A program made the position numbers and the translations under genes. From contig NZ_CP108002.1 in NCBI RefSeq assembly GCF_041435055.1, positions 3,472,001-3,536,000 on the forward strand: 64,000 nucleotides of DNA, in the 5' to 3' direction. This DNA is from Streptomyces sp. NBC_00341. Lineage in GTDB: Bacteria > Actinomycetota > Actinomycetes > Streptomycetales > Streptomycetaceae. The notes under the pieces were generated by a model. That model was given only the letters and a program-made list of their open reading frames with translations. It did no database searches and was not told the DNA's origin. Within the stretch, counting starts at the first letter, position 1, and the number at the start of each line of letters is the position of its first letter. Shown in pieces: positions 1 through 10,844 of the stretch.

Positions 1-280
1 GGTGCACGTCGAGGGCGAGCTGGCCCCGGGCGGCAACCTGCTGGAGTACGTGCAGAACACCCTGCTCGTCGAGGCCGAGGCCACCCACATCCCGAACTCC
101 GTCACGGTCTCCATCGCGGGCCTGGACGCCGGTGCGTCGATCCTCGCCAAGGACATCCCGCTGCCCAAGGGTTCGGTGCTGGCCGAGGCCGACCCGGACG
201 CGGTCGTCCTCGCGGTCGTCGCCGCCCAGGCCGAGGAGCCGTCCTCGGACGCCGCCGAGGCCGAGGGCGCCGAGGCCTGA
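1..280 (+). CDS. rplY: 50S ribosomal protein L25/general stress protein Ctc, C-terminal part
   Basis: This is the 3' end of a gene cut by the window start; only about 92 codons are present. The visible protein matches the C-terminal TL5/CTC beta-domain of bL25, with the segment HIPNSVTVSIAGLDAG followed by DIPLPKG and then a disordered Ala/Glu-rich tail typical of actinobacterial Ctc-type L25. The family binds 5S rRNA in the large ribosomal subunit. The gene next door, 105 bases downstream on the same strand, is pth, the usual L25-Pth pairing in actinobacteria, which supports the call. The N-terminal 5S-binding domain lies outside the window and cannot be checked. Confidence 0.93.
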   Translation, partial: VHVEGELAPGGNLLEYVQNTLLVEAEATHIPNSVTVSIAGLDAGASILAKDIPLPKGSVLAEADPDAVVLAVVAAQAEEPSSDAAEAEGAEA

Positions 281-385
281 GCCTCGCCCCACCTGCTTGA
301 CTGAGGGGTGGCGGATCTCCGTGAGGGGAGCCGCCGCCCCGTCTTTCTGTCCGCCGCCCGCCCGTACCCGAGGAGACCCAGCGCG

Positions 386-979
386 ATGTCCGACGCCACC
401 GACCCCTGGCTGATCGTTGGCCTGGGCAATCCCGGTCCCGAGTACGCGGCGAACCGGCACAACGTGGGCTTCATGGTGGCCGATCTGCTCGCGGAGCGGA
501 TCGGCGGGAAGTTCAAGCGGGCGCCGAAGGCCCAGGCGCAGGTGCTGGAGGGCCGGGTGGGTCCGCCGGGGCCGCTGAGCCGCCGGGTGGTGCTGGCGAA
601 GCCGATGTCGTACATGAATCTGTCGGGTGGCCCGGTGACGGCGTTGCGCGACTTCTACAAGGTGCCGCTCGACCATGTGGTGGCGGTCCATGACGAGCTG
701 GACATCGATTACGGGTCGCTGCGGCTGAAGCTGGGCGGTGGCGACAACGGTCACAACGGGCTGAAGTCGATGACGAAGTCGATGGGTCCCGACTACCACC
801 GGATCCGGTTCGGGATCGGGCGTCCGCCCGGCCGGATGCAGGTCGCCGATTTCGTTCTGAAGGACTTCTCGTCCACGGAGCGCAAGGAGCTGGGTTTCCT
901 GGTGGACCGGGCGGCGGATTCGGTGGAGTGCCTGCTGGCGGAGGGTCTGGAGCGCGCGCAGAGCGCGTACAACTCCTGA
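386..979 (+). CDS. pth: peptidyl-tRNA hydrolase
   Basis: This protein of 197 residues hydrolyses the ester bond of peptidyl-tRNAs released from stalled ribosomes and so recycles tRNA in the cytoplasm. Family motifs are clear: [20 protein letters not shown] near the N-terminus with the catalytic His in RHNVG, then [19 protein letters not shown] and [12 protein letters not shown]. The ATG at 386 was chosen over upstream in-frame starts because AGGAG lies at 371-375 and the protein then begins just before the conserved fold at normal family length. It follows rplY, with which it is probably co-transcribed. Confidence 0.96.
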   Translation: MSDATDPWLIVGLGNPGPEYAANRHNVGFMVADLLAERIGGKFKRAPKAQAQVLEGRVGPPGPLSRRVVLAKPMSYMNLSGGPVTALRDFYKVPLDHVVAVHDELDIDYGSLRLKLGGGDNGHNGLKSMTKSMGPDYHRIRFGIGRPPGRMQVADFVLKDFSSTERKELGFLVDRAADSVECLLAEGLERAQSAYNS

Positions 980-1089
980 GCCGCGACAGCGGAGAATCCT
1001 GCGGCGAATCCCGACATACCTGCCGGTAATCCTGCTGTTTTCAGCCACGGCTTGACCGGGCGTGGGGCGCTGGCCAAGGATCGGCCCCC

Positions 1090-1560
1090 ATGAAGCGCAG
1101 CTCCTCCCAACGTGCCCTGCACCACGGCCGCAATGCCGCGCTCGGCTGTGTCGTTCTGCTGTTGCTGGTGGCGGGTGTGCTGGCCTCGTGGGACTCGGCA
1201 CAGCACATCGTGCTGGCCAAGGGACGTGAGCACGGCACGATGACGGTCACCGGGTGCGGCAGCGAGGTGTGTACGGGGCCGTATGTGCCCACGGACGACG
1301 GTTCCGGGCGTTCCCGGGTGTCGGTGGACAAGTCCGTGGCGGCGAAGAAGGGGGACCGTTTCCCGGTCGTCGTGAAGCCGGGCACGTTCGAGGTGGTGCG
1401 GACGGGGACGCCGGGTTTCCTGCACGCGTGGGTGCCGCTGGGCGGTGCGCTGGTGCTCGCGGCGCTGGTGATCGGTGGCGGGATGCGGCTGCCCCGGATC
1501 GCGTGGGGTGCCGGGATCGCGGGTGCGGTCCTGCTGGTGGCGACGTTCTTCGCCCTGTGA
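1090..1560 (+). CDS. small membrane protein of unknown function
   Basis: I do not recognise a named family. The 156-residue product has a basic N-terminus, a first hydrophobic segment around residues 17-32 (GCVVLLLLVAGVLASW), an extracytoplasmic stretch of about 80 residues containing a Cys pair (GCGSEVC), and two further hydrophobic helices near the C-terminus (about 115-130 and 138-155). That topology suggests an integral membrane protein with an external loop. AAGGA about 10 bases upstream supports the ATG. It sits alone between pth and the convergent ppc gene. Confidence 0.7.
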   Translation: MKRSSSQRALHHGRNAALGCVVLLLLVAGVLASWDSAQHIVLAKGREHGTMTVTGCGSEVCTGPYVPTDDGSGRSRVSVDKSVAAKKGDRFPVVVKPGTFEVVRTGTPGFLHAWVPLGGALVLAALVIGGGMRLPRIAWGAGIAGAVLLVATFFAL

Positions 1561-1587
1561 CGGGACCGCACCCGCGGTGGCTCTTGA

Positions 1588-4317
<2,730 letters not shown>

Positions 4318-4590
4318 AGTGTGCGGCTCCTTGCAGTGGTTGAGCACGGGATCCGGGGCCCGCGGCTGGCAGCGGGTGCCACGCCACCCCCGGGAAAGCA
4401 GAGTGCGGACCGCGCTGTCCGACCTCTCCAGGATAGGTGTCCGTGCTTTGGGTGCTGTTCGCGCCCCGGCAGGTGTCCGCACTTCAAGACGGGTGGCCGC
4501 GGGGTACGCGTGGTGTCCCCTACCCCGTATGACGCCACTCCGTGCGGGTCGGCCGCTCCCTCTTGTGGCGGGGCTCCGCACTGCCATACT

Positions 4591-4617
4591 TACGACGCCG
4601 TAGGTTACGGATGCGTA
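4591..4617. promoter_or_regulatory. tandem TACG-N4-CGTA palindromes upstream of the desaturase
   Basis: The 342-base gap between ppc and the desaturase (4318-4659) has no gene. It contains two 12-base palindromes of the form TACG-N4-CGTA at 4591-4602 and 4606-4617, whose starts are 15 bases apart. They lie 43-70 bases before the desaturase ATG, where a promoter would be. The downstream partner of the desaturase is a TetR repressor, so these look like its operators; that link is inference. Confidence 0.55.
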
Positions 4618-4659
4618 GCCCACGCATTCCGTCGCGTTCTCACCCACAGGGGACTCCCC

Positions 4660-5634
4660 ATGAAGACCAGCCCCGATGTGATCGAGGCCGCTCCGGCGGC
4701 CGACAGTTCCTCCTCCGCCACGCTCGGCGGGGACAACAAGCGGTCGATCGAGCAGTTCGCGCTTCTGCTGTTCATCGTCGTGCCGTTCCTGGCCCTGGTC
4801 GCGGCGGTGCCGCTGGCCTGGGGCCGTGGTGTCAGCTGGCTCGATCTGGGTCTGCTGGTGGCGATGTACTTCATCGGCTGCCACGGCATCACGATCGGCT
4901 TCCACCGTTACTTCACCCATGGCTCGTTCAAGGCGAAGCGTCCGCTCCGTATCGCCCTGGCCGTGGCCGGTTCGCTCGCGGTGGAGGGCCCCCTGGTGCG
5001 CTGGGTGGCCGATCACCGCAAGCATCACCGTTTCTCGGACGCCGAGGGCGATCCGCATTCCCCGTGGCGTTTCGGTGAGACGCTGCCGGCCCTGATGAAG
5101 GGGCTGTGGTGGGCGCACATCGTATGGATGTTCGATGAAGAGCAGACGCCGCAGCAGAAGTACGCCCCGGACCTGATCAAGGACCCCGCGATTCGCGGGA
5201 TCTCCCGTCACTTCCTGTCCTTCACGATTCTCTCGCTGGCGATCCCGCCGCTGGTCGGCGGTCTGGTGACGATGTCGTGGTGGGGGGCGGCGACGGCGTT
5301 CTTCTGGGGCTCCCTGGTCCGGGTCGCGCTGCTGCACCACGTGACGTGGTCGATCAACTCGATCTGCCACGCGGTCGGCAAGCGCCCGTTCAAGTCCCGT
5401 GACAAGTCCGGCAACGTGTGGTGGCTGGCGATCCTCTCGTGCGGTGAGTCCTGGCACAACCTGCACCACGCGGACCCGACGAGTGCGCGGCACGGCGTGA
5501 TGCGCGGTCAGATCGATTCGAGTGCCCGGCTGATCCGCTGGTTCGAGAAGCTGGGCTGGGCGACGGATGTGCGCTGGCCCGACTCCGCCCGTATCGAGTC
5601 CCGGCGCCACTCGGCGGAGGCCGACGCGGCATGA
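4660..5634 (+). CDS. acyl-CoA/fatty-acid desaturase (membrane di-iron)
   Basis: This 324-residue integral membrane enzyme probably introduces a double bond into fatty acyl chains, using two irons held by histidine boxes. All three boxes are present: HRYFTH at about 82-87, HRKHH at about 119-123 and HNLHH at about 266-270, the order of delta-9 acyl-CoA desaturases. Hydrophobic segments occur around residues 33-53, 62-80, 97-112 and two in the middle. The ATG at 4660 follows a purine-rich ACAGGGGA ribosome site; the open frame extends upstream only as an antisense shadow of ppc. Its stop overlaps the TetR gene by 4 bases, so the two are translationally coupled. The electron donor is not encoded here. 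Confidence 0.92.
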   Translation: MKTSPDVIEAAPAADSSSSATLGGDNKRSIEQFALLLFIVVPFLALVAAVPLAWGRGVSWLDLGLLVAMYFIGCHGITIGFHRYFTHGSFKAKRPLRIALAVAGSLAVEGPLVRWVADHRKHHRFSDAEGDPHSPWRFGETLPALMKGLWWAHIVWMFDEEQTPQQKYAPDLIKDPAIRGISRHFLSFTILSLAIPPLVGGLVTMSWWGAATAFFWGSLVRVALLHHVTWSINSICHAVGKRPFKSRDKSGNVWWLAILSCGESWHNLHHADPTSARHGVMRGQIDSSARLIRWFEKLGWATDVRWPDSARIESRRHSAEADAA

Positions 5635-6317
5635 TTGACGATGTGGCGACCGACGGAAGCACAGGCAGCGAGAAATCCCGTACACCCTCCACCCGGCGCG
5701 CCCGGCGGGTGCGGATGACGGGCAAGGAACGCCGCGAGCAACTGTTGGACATCGGTCGCACCCTCTTCGCCGACAAGGGGTTCGAGGGCACTTCGGTGGA
5801 GGAGATCGCGGCCCGCGCCGGGGTCTCCAAGCCGGTGGTCTACGAGCACTTCGGCGGCAAGGAGGGGCTGTACGCGGTGGTGGTGGACCGGGAGATGCGC
5901 CAGCTCCTGGAGATGGTGAACACCGCGCTGACCGCCGGTCACCCGCGTGAGCTGCTGGAGCAGGCGGCGTTCGCGCTGCTGGACTACATCGAGACGTACA
6001 CGGACGGGTTCCGGATTCTGGTGCGGGATTCGCCGGTCGCCCAGTCGACCGGCACGTTCGCCTCGCTCATCAGCGATATCGCCACGCAGGTGGAGGACAT
6101 CCTGGGGCTGGAGTTCAAGGCCCGGGGCTTCGATCCGAAGCTGGCTCCGCTGTACGCGCAGGCGCTGGTCGGGATGGTGGCGCTGACCGGGCAGTGGTGG
6201 GTGAACGCCCGCAAGCCGAAGAAGGCCGAGGTGGCGGCGCATCTGGTGAATCTGGCGTGGCACGGGCTGGAGAACCTGGAGTCGAAGCCCCGGCTGATAG
6301 GCCACCGAAAGAGCTGA
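5631..6317 (+). CDS. TetR/AcrR family transcriptional regulator
   Basis: This protein has 228 residues. After a 25-residue Ser/Thr/Arg-rich leader, the TetR DNA-binding domain follows: [20 protein letters not shown], then [20 protein letters not shown] as the helix-turn-helix, at about residues 32-78. The remainder is an all-helical ligand-binding domain. It overlaps the desaturase stop codon by 4 bases (ATGA), so it is almost certainly in the same operon and probably controls membrane-lipid unsaturation, with the TACG-N4-CGTA palindromes at 4591-4617 as likely operators. The ligand is unknown; acyl-CoA is a reasonable guess from analogy with DesT-like regulators. Confidence 0.92.
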   Translation: MIDDVATDGSTGSEKSRTPSTRRARRVRMTGKERREQLLDIGRTLFADKGFEGTSVEEIAARAGVSKPVVYEHFGGKEGLYAVVVDREMRQLLEMVNTALTAGHPRELLEQAAFALLDYIETYTDGFRILVRDSPVAQSTGTFASLISDIATQVEDILGLEFKARGFDPKLAPLYAQALVGMVALTGQWWVNARKPKKAEVAAHLVNLAWHGLENLESKPRLIGHRKS

Positions 6318-6530
6318 CGCGGGAGGCCTGGTCCGGCTGCGGGACGGCTGCGGGACGGCTGCGGTGTGTCCAAGCCGAAACCTTGATCAATTCTTAAACC
6401 ACTTCTGCCCGGGGAACCACAGTTGTAGAGTCTGTGAGTATCCCGGGAACACTTCACCCTGCATGTGACGCACCTGTGAAGACGTTTCTCCCGGTTCCAC
6501 CACGTACCCCTGGGGGGGGCTTTGTCTTCT

Positions 6531-8285
6531 GTGGAACCCGGCCGCGCCGTGCCCGCGCGCTCGAAGCGCGCGCGGCGGATCGCGACCTGCACCGCCATCG
6601 TTCTCTCGGCCGGCATGCTGCTGGCCGCTCCGGCCTCGGCCGATGAATCGGCGCCCGCGTCGCACGGCACCACCGTGCCGCGCGTGCCCGCCGCCGACGC
6701 GCAGCCCTCGCTGACGCTCCCGAAGCACCCGGCGAAGAAGAAGTCGCCGGCCTCCGCCGCGCCGGGGGCGAAGGCCGCCGCCGCGCCCGCCGAGCCGCGT
6801 TTCGACGTGGACGGCGACGGCTACACCGACACCGTGTACCGCGGGATCGACGGGAAGTACTACGTCGTTCCGACGAACGGGACGAGCTCCTACGAGTTCG
6901 CCCTGAACCCCGACGACCCGAACGAGAGGTTCAAGGACGTCATCACGCCGGGCGACCTGAACGGCGACGGCAGGCCCGAGCTGCTCACCCTGTCGGCGAC
7001 CGGCAAGCTCTCGCTCCACCAGGCCTGGAGCGCCGACGGCGCCGGATACGCCGACTGGTCCGGCACCGGCTGGCAGAAGTACAACAAGATCGTCGCCGTG
7101 GGCGACATGACCGGCGACGGCCGGGGCGACCTGCTCGCCCGTACGCCGGCCGGTGACGTCTACCTGTTCGCCGGGACCGGCTCCGTCACCAGCGCCCCCT
7201 TCAAGGCGGGCGTCAAGGTGGGCTACGGCTGGGCCTCCTACGACCAGATCGTCGGCGCGAACGACGTCAACGGCGACGGGATCGGCGACCTCTACGCCCG
7301 TACGCCGGCCGGTGACCTGTACTACTACGCGGGTACGGGGAAGGCCTCGGCGCCGTACCAGGCACGCGTCAAGGTCAACTACGGCTTCGACACGTACAAC
7401 CAGATCATCGCCACCGACGACGCCACCGGTGACGGTCTCGGCGACCTGATGGCCCGTACGCCGGGCGGCACGCTGTACTCGTACGACGCCACCGGCAAGG
7501 GCACCTTCCTCAAGCGGAAGCAGATCGGCACCGGCTGGAACGTCTCGCTCTTCACGGGCCAGGGCGGCAACCCGGACTTCGGCAAGAACGAGCTGATGGC
7601 CCGCACCAAGGGCGGCACGCTCTACTGGTACTACGCGAAGAACAACGGCAAGCTCAGCGCCCGCGTCCAGGCCAGTGACAGCGGCGGCTGGGCCGGCGCG
7701 AACATGAGCTTCCCGTCGTCGCTCGACAACAACGGCTACGCGAACCTGCTGGAGAACTACAAGGGCACCCTCTACAACGAGGGCTCGCGCGTCAGCAGCG
7801 GCTGGAGCTCGTACAACGCGCTCATCGGCCCCGGCGACCTGAGCGGTGACGGCAAGGGCGACCTGATCGCCCGGAACACCGCCGGCGATCTGCACCTCTA
7901 CCGGGGCAACGGCTCGGGCACCGGCTTCGCCGCCAAGGTCAAGGTCGGCTACGGCTTCAAGTCGTACACGCTCGTCGGCGCCGGCGACCTCAGCGGCGAC
8001 GGTCTGACCGACCTGGTGGCCCGCAAGTCGGACGGCACGCTGTACCTGTACAAGGGCACGGGCTCGGCCACCAAGCCCTTCAAGGCGCAGGTCAAGATCG
8101 GCACCGGCTTCAACACCTACAAGAAGTTCGTCGCGCCCGGCGACCTCAACGGTGACGGCAAGGCCGACCTGATCGGCGTCGACGGCAAGGGCGACGCGTA
8201 CCTCTACACGTCGACCGGCACCGGGAAGATCGCCAAGCGCGTGAAGATCGGCTACGGCTGGGACATCTACAGCAACCTGTACTGA
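6531..8285 (+). CDS. secreted FG-GAP/VCBS repeat beta-propeller protein
   Basis: This secreted protein of about 585 residues has a basic leader, a hydrophobic core and an Ala-X-Ala site (APASA), then a Pro/Ala/Lys-rich linker and a run of FG-GAP repeats. At least seven repeats carry the calcium-binding pattern D-x-N/T/S-G-D-G (for example GDLNGDGRPELL, GDMTGDGRGDLLART, NDVNGDGIGDLYART), mostly followed by aromatic-rich blades such as VKVGYGFKSY. Such proteins form calcium-stabilised propellers and often bind carbohydrate or protein. The start is uncertain: GTG 6531, TTG 6522 and GTG 6549 are all in frame after a G-run at 6512-6519; 6531 has the best spacing. No enzyme domain is visible. Confidence 0.85.
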   Translation: MEPGRAVPARSKRARRIATCTAIVLSAGMLLAAPASADESAPASHGTTVPRVPAADAQPSLTLPKHPAKKKSPASAAPGAKAAAAPAEPRFDVDGDGYTDTVYRGIDGKYYVVPTNGTSSYEFALNPDDPNERFKDVITPGDLNGDGRPELLTLSATGKLSLHQAWSADGAGYADWSGTGWQKYNKIVAVGDMTGDGRGDLLARTPAGDVYLFAGTGSVTSAPFKAGVKVGYGWASYDQIVGANDVNGDGIGDLYARTPAGDLYYYAGTGKASAPYQARVKVNYGFDTYNQIIATDDATGDGLGDLMARTPGGTLYSYDATGKGTFLKRKQIGTGWNVSLFTGQGGNPDFGKNELMARTKGGTLYWYYAKNNGKLSARVQASDSGGWAGANMSFPSSLDNNGYANLLENYKGTLYNEGSRVSSGWSSYNALIGPGDLSGDGKGDLIARNTAGDLHLYRGNGSGTGFAAKVKVGYGFKSYTLVGAGDLSGDGLTDLVARKSDGTLYLYKGTGSATKPFKAQVKIGTGFNTYKKFVAPGDLNGDGKADLIGVDGKGDAYLYTSTGTGKIAKRVKIGYGWDIYSNLY

Positions 8286-8302
8286 GCGTCCCGCCCGGCC
8301 CG

Positions 8303-8338
8303 CACCAAAGCACCACAGCACCACAGCACCACAGCACC
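8303..8338. repeat. CACCACAG 8-base tandem repeat
   Basis: About four and a half copies of an 8-base unit lie just after the FG-GAP gene: one imperfect CACCAAAG (8303-8310), three perfect CACCACAG (8311-8334) and a partial copy (8335-8338). It lies immediately before the terminator hairpin, in the untranslated 3' region. Confidence 0.85.
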
Positions 8339-8339
8339 G

Positions 8340-8377
8340 AAGCGCCCCGTTCCCGGTTCTCCGGGGGCGGGGCGCTT
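8340..8377. terminator. bidirectional hairpin between the FG-GAP gene and tam
   Basis: A 10-base perfect stem, AAGCGCCCCG (8340-8349) and CGGGGCGCTT (8368-8377), encloses an 18-base loop. It sits between two convergent genes and ends 14 bases from the tam stop, so it can serve both. There is no long T-run, as is usual in Streptomyces. Confidence 0.75.
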
Positions 8378-8391
8378 CTGCGGCCGGGCCC

Positions 8392-9189
8392 TCACTTCTC
8401 CCGGTGGGTGACGGCGAAGACGCGGCGGAACGGGAAGACCGTGCCGTGCGGGCCCGCGGGGTACGCGGTGCGCAGCAGGTCGCGGTATTCGGTGAGGAAG
8501 GCGCTCCGGGCCTCCTCGTCACCGGCCAGGGCGGTGAGGACGGGGCGCAGGCCGGTGCCCTTCACCCAGTCGAGGACGGCGTCCTCGCCGGGCAGCAGGT
8601 GCAGGTAGGTGGTCTCCCAGACGTCCGCGGTACGGCCGGGGCCGGTGAGCCGGTCCAGGTAGCCGGCGGGGCTGAGCACCGCGTCGGCGTGGCGCAGCAG
8701 GCCGCCCAGCCGGGAGCGCCAGCGCGGGGAGGCGGCCAGTTCGCGCATCAGGACGTGGCTGGGCTGTTCGAAGTTGCCGGGTACCTGGAGGGCGAGGGTG
8801 CCGCCGGGGGTGAGGGCGTCCAGCCAGTCGGGGAAGCGCTCCGCGTGGCGGGGCACCCACTGGAGCAGGGCGTTGGAGACGATGAGGTCGTGGGGCTCGT
8901 CGGGGGTCCAGGTCGCGGCGTCGGCCTCGGCGAAGTCCAGCAGGGCGGTGGCGTGGGCGCGGGCCCGTTCCAGCATCTGCGGGGAGTTGTCGTAGCCGGT
9001 GATCCGGGCGCCGGGCCAGCGTTCGGCCAGCAGGGCGGTGACATTGCCGGCTCCGCAGCCGAGGTCGGCGATCCGGGGGGCGGGTGTGCCCGGGAGCGGG
9101 GGGACGCGGGCCAGCAGGTCGTGGAAGGGGCGGGTGCGGTGGTCCGCGTGGCGCAGATACTGCTGCGGATCCCAGATCGGTGCGGTCAT
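8392..9189 (-). CDS. tam: trans-aconitate 2-methyltransferase
   Basis: This 265-residue SAM-dependent methyltransferase esterifies trans-aconitate, an inhibitor of the citric-acid cycle formed spontaneously from cis-aconitate. The Rossmann motif I is ADLGCGAGNVT at about residues 41-51, followed by motif II YDNSPQML and the post-motif NALLQWVPRHAERFPDW, which is characteristic of Tam. The N-terminus IWDPQQYLRHADHRTRPFHD also matches Tam. The ATG at 9189 was chosen because the Tam homology begins there; the open frame upstream runs into the operator. It is divergent from a MarR gene, the same arrangement as the characterised S. coelicolor tam/tamR locus. Confidence 0.93.
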   Translation of the reverse strand: MTAPIWDPQQYLRHADHRTRPFHDLLARVPPLPGTPAPRIADLGCGAGNVTALLAERWPGARITGYDNSPQMLERARAHATALLDFAEADAATWTPDEPHDLIVSNALLQWVPRHAERFPDWLDALTPGGTLALQVPGNFEQPSHVLMRELAASPRWRSRLGGLLRHADAVLSPAGYLDRLTGPGRTADVWETTYLHLLPGEDAVLDWVKGTGLRPVLTALAGDEEARSAFLTEYRDLLRTAYPAGPHGTVFPFRRVFAVTHREK

Positions 9190-9213
9190 GGGGCCAGGAT
9201 CATCCCGAAAGTA

Positions 9214-9258
9214 TCTTGATGTCAAGACACTCGATTCCAAGAGACTCGAATTCAAGAG
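9214..9258. promoter_or_regulatory. triple 15-base repeat operator in the tam-tamR gap
   Basis: Three head-to-tail 15-base units fill the centre of the 103-base divergent gap: 9214-9228, 9229-9243 and 9244-9258. The first contains a perfect palindrome, TCTTGA-TG-TCAAGA (9214-9227). The second and third agree at 13 of 15 positions and end in CAAGAG. TTGA/TCAA-type palindromes are typical MarR sites, and TamR is known to bind the tam-tamR intergenic region, so this is very likely the operator for both genes. Confidence 0.75.
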
Positions 9259-9292
9259 ACTTCATGTCGACAGACCCTCTACACTGATCCAC

Positions 9293-9787
9293 ATGGAGGA
9301 CGAGGTAGACCGGCTGGTCGCTGCATGGCGCCGAGAGCGCCCCGACCTCGACGTGGAACCGCTTGAGGTCCTCAGTCGCGTCTCCCGGCTGGCCCGCCAC
9401 CTCGACCGGGCCCGCAGGATCGCCTTCTCCGAGCACAGCCTGGAGCCGTGGGAGTTCGACGTCCTCACGTCGCTGCGGCGGGCCGGCGATCCGTACCAGC
9501 TCTCCCCCGGCCAGCTGCTCACCCAGACCCTGGTCACCTCGGGCACGATGACCAACCGCATCGACCGGCTGACCAAGAAGAACCTCGTCGAACGGCTCCC
9601 CGACCCGAGCGACCGCCGCGGGGTGCTGGTCCGGCTCACCGCGGAGGGCCGCGACAAGGCCGACCAGTCGCTGGCCGGGCTGCTCGCCCAGGAGCGCGCC
9701 ATCCTGGGCGAACTCTCCCGCCACCAGCGCGGCGAACTGGCCGGACTGCTACGCCAGTTGACTGCCCCTTTCGACAACATCCCCTAG
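9293..9787 (+). CDS. tamR: MarR-family regulator TamR
   Basis: This 164-residue MarR protein has the winged-helix core in the order LSPGQLLTQTLVTSGTMTNR as recognition region, DRLTKKNLVERLPDPSDRRG as wing, then dimerisation helices at both ends. It lies divergent from tam. In S. coelicolor the corresponding regulator TamR derepresses tam and aconitase genes in response to citrate, aconitates and isocitrate (established knowledge); that role is inferred here from family, order and operator. The ATG at 9293 gives the standard family length. Its last 39 bases overlap the 3' end of the opposing response-regulator gene. Confidence 0.88.
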   Translation: MEDEVDRLVAAWRRERPDLDVEPLEVLSRVSRLARHLDRARRIAFSEHSLEPWEFDVLTSLRRAGDPYQLSPGQLLTQTLVTSGTMTNRIDRLTKKNLVERLPDPSDRRGVLVRLTAEGRDKADQSLAGLLAQERAILGELSRHQRGELAGLLRQLTAPFDNIP

Positions 9788-10573
9788 TCCGGGTCCGGGC
9801 TCCTGGTCCGCCTTCGGATCGGCCGGGCCCACGCCCGCCCGTCTGGCCAGCGCGACCGCCGCCAGCGTCGAGTGCACGCCCAGCTTGCCCAGCACGTTCT
9901 GCATATGGGTACGCACCGTGTGCGGCGAGAGGAACAGCCGCTCCGCCACCGCCTTGCGGCCGAGCCCGGCCACCATGCAGCGCAGCACCTCGCGCTCGCG
10001 CGGGGTCAGCGACTCGACGAGCTGCTCGCTCTCGCTGCGGTGCTTGCGGTCCGCCAGCATTTCCCGAAGCACCCCGGTGAGCAGCGCCGGAGGCAGATGC
10101 GTCTCGTCGCGCAGCACCCCCCGGATGACCGCGAGCAGCCGCTGGAGCGAGCAGTCCTTGGCGACCCAGCCGCAGGCACCGGCCTGCAGCGCGAGCGCGG
10201 CCCGGCGCGGGTCGTCCTTCTCCGCGAGCACCACCGTGCGCACCGAGGGCCGGTTCGCGCGGACCCCGGCGACCAGCGAGATGCCGTCGGGCTGCCCGCC
10301 GCCGCCGGCCTGGTGGTCGGGCACCGCCACCGGACCGGTGGCCCTGCGGCCGCCCGCCGGGGCCAGGATGCCCAGTTCGGCGTCGACCAGCATCACGTCG
10401 TAGCCGCGCCCCTCCGCGGCGGCGCGCTCCAGGCAGCGCAGGGCGGCCGGACCGCTGCCCGCCGCCGCGACGTCGACGTCGGGCTCGGCCGCGAGCGCCG
10501 CGGCGAGCGATTCGGCGAAAATGCGGTGGTCGTCGACCACGAGAACCCGGATACGGACCACAGGCACCCCCAT
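9749..10573 (-). CDS. LuxR/NarL-family response regulator with an insertion in the receiver domain
   Basis: This 274-residue protein has an N-terminal receiver domain with the acidic pair in VLVVDDH, the phospho-accepting Asp in DVMLVDAEL at about residue 62, and the conserved Lys in GWVAKD. The C-terminal LuxR helix-turn-helix is LTPREREVLRCMVAGLGRKA followed by LFLSPHTVRTHMQNVLGKL. Unusually, a Gly/Pro-rich segment of about 25 residues (APAGGRRATGPVAVP onward) is inserted right after the phosphorylation site. No sensor kinase is adjacent, so it is an orphan in this window. It is convergent with tamR, overlapping it by 39 bases. Targets are unknown. Confidence 0.9.
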   Translation of the reverse strand: MGVPVVRIRVLVVDDHRIFAESLAAALAAEPDVDVAAAGSGPAALRCLERAAAEGRGYDVMLVDAELGILAPAGGRRATGPVAVPDHQAGGGGQPDGISLVAGVRANRPSVRTVVLAEKDDPRRAALALQAGACGWVAKDCSLQRLLAVIRGVLRDETHLPPALLTGVLREMLADRKHRSESEQLVESLTPREREVLRCMVAGLGRKAVAERLFLSPHTVRTHMQNVLGKLGVHSTLAAVALARRAGVGPADPKADQEPGPGLGDVVERGSQLA

Positions 10574-10629
10574 GCTGTGCGTTCTGGGGCGCCCCGTAGC
10601 GTGCGCCCCACGTCAGCGACGGACCGGCA

Positions 10630-10764
10630 CGGGTGCGACACCTGGAGCGGGGGATCGGACCGCGGTGCCACGGCCGCCGCCGTGCACCGACTCGCCACCC
10701 CCACCCGGGTGTCGCACCCGGCTGTCCCGTACCCCTGAATCAGCACCGGCCCCCACCGGTGCTG
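10630..10764. promoter_or_regulatory. paired GGGTG-N3-CACC repeats and a hairpin upstream of the response regulator
   Basis: The 271-base gap 10574-10844 lies between the response regulator and the acetyltransferase. A 13-base sequence, CGGGTGCGACACC at 10630-10642, recurs inverted as GGTGTCGCACCCG at 10708-10720. Each copy is itself a quasi-palindrome GGGTG-N3-CACC(C), resembling a two-site operator. A separate 9-base hairpin, CAGCACCGG/CCGGTGCTG, lies at 10741-10764. The binding protein is unknown. Confidence 0.45.
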
Positions 10765-10844
10765 TGCATCAGCGTACGGGCGGCCGCCCGGAGCGGGAGG
10801 GGAATCGCGGAACTGGGGGCGCGGGCGGTCCTAGGCTGTGGTGC

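Noticed and set aside
4318..5685. Upstream extension of the ppc reading frame to 5685
   Set aside because: The extra 450 residues are antisense to the desaturase and low in information; PEP carboxylases of this group are about 910 residues.
6318..6530. A riboswitch or small RNA in the leader of the FG-GAP gene
   Set aside because: The gap is AT-richer and contains promoter-like sequence, but I could not match any known structured leader.
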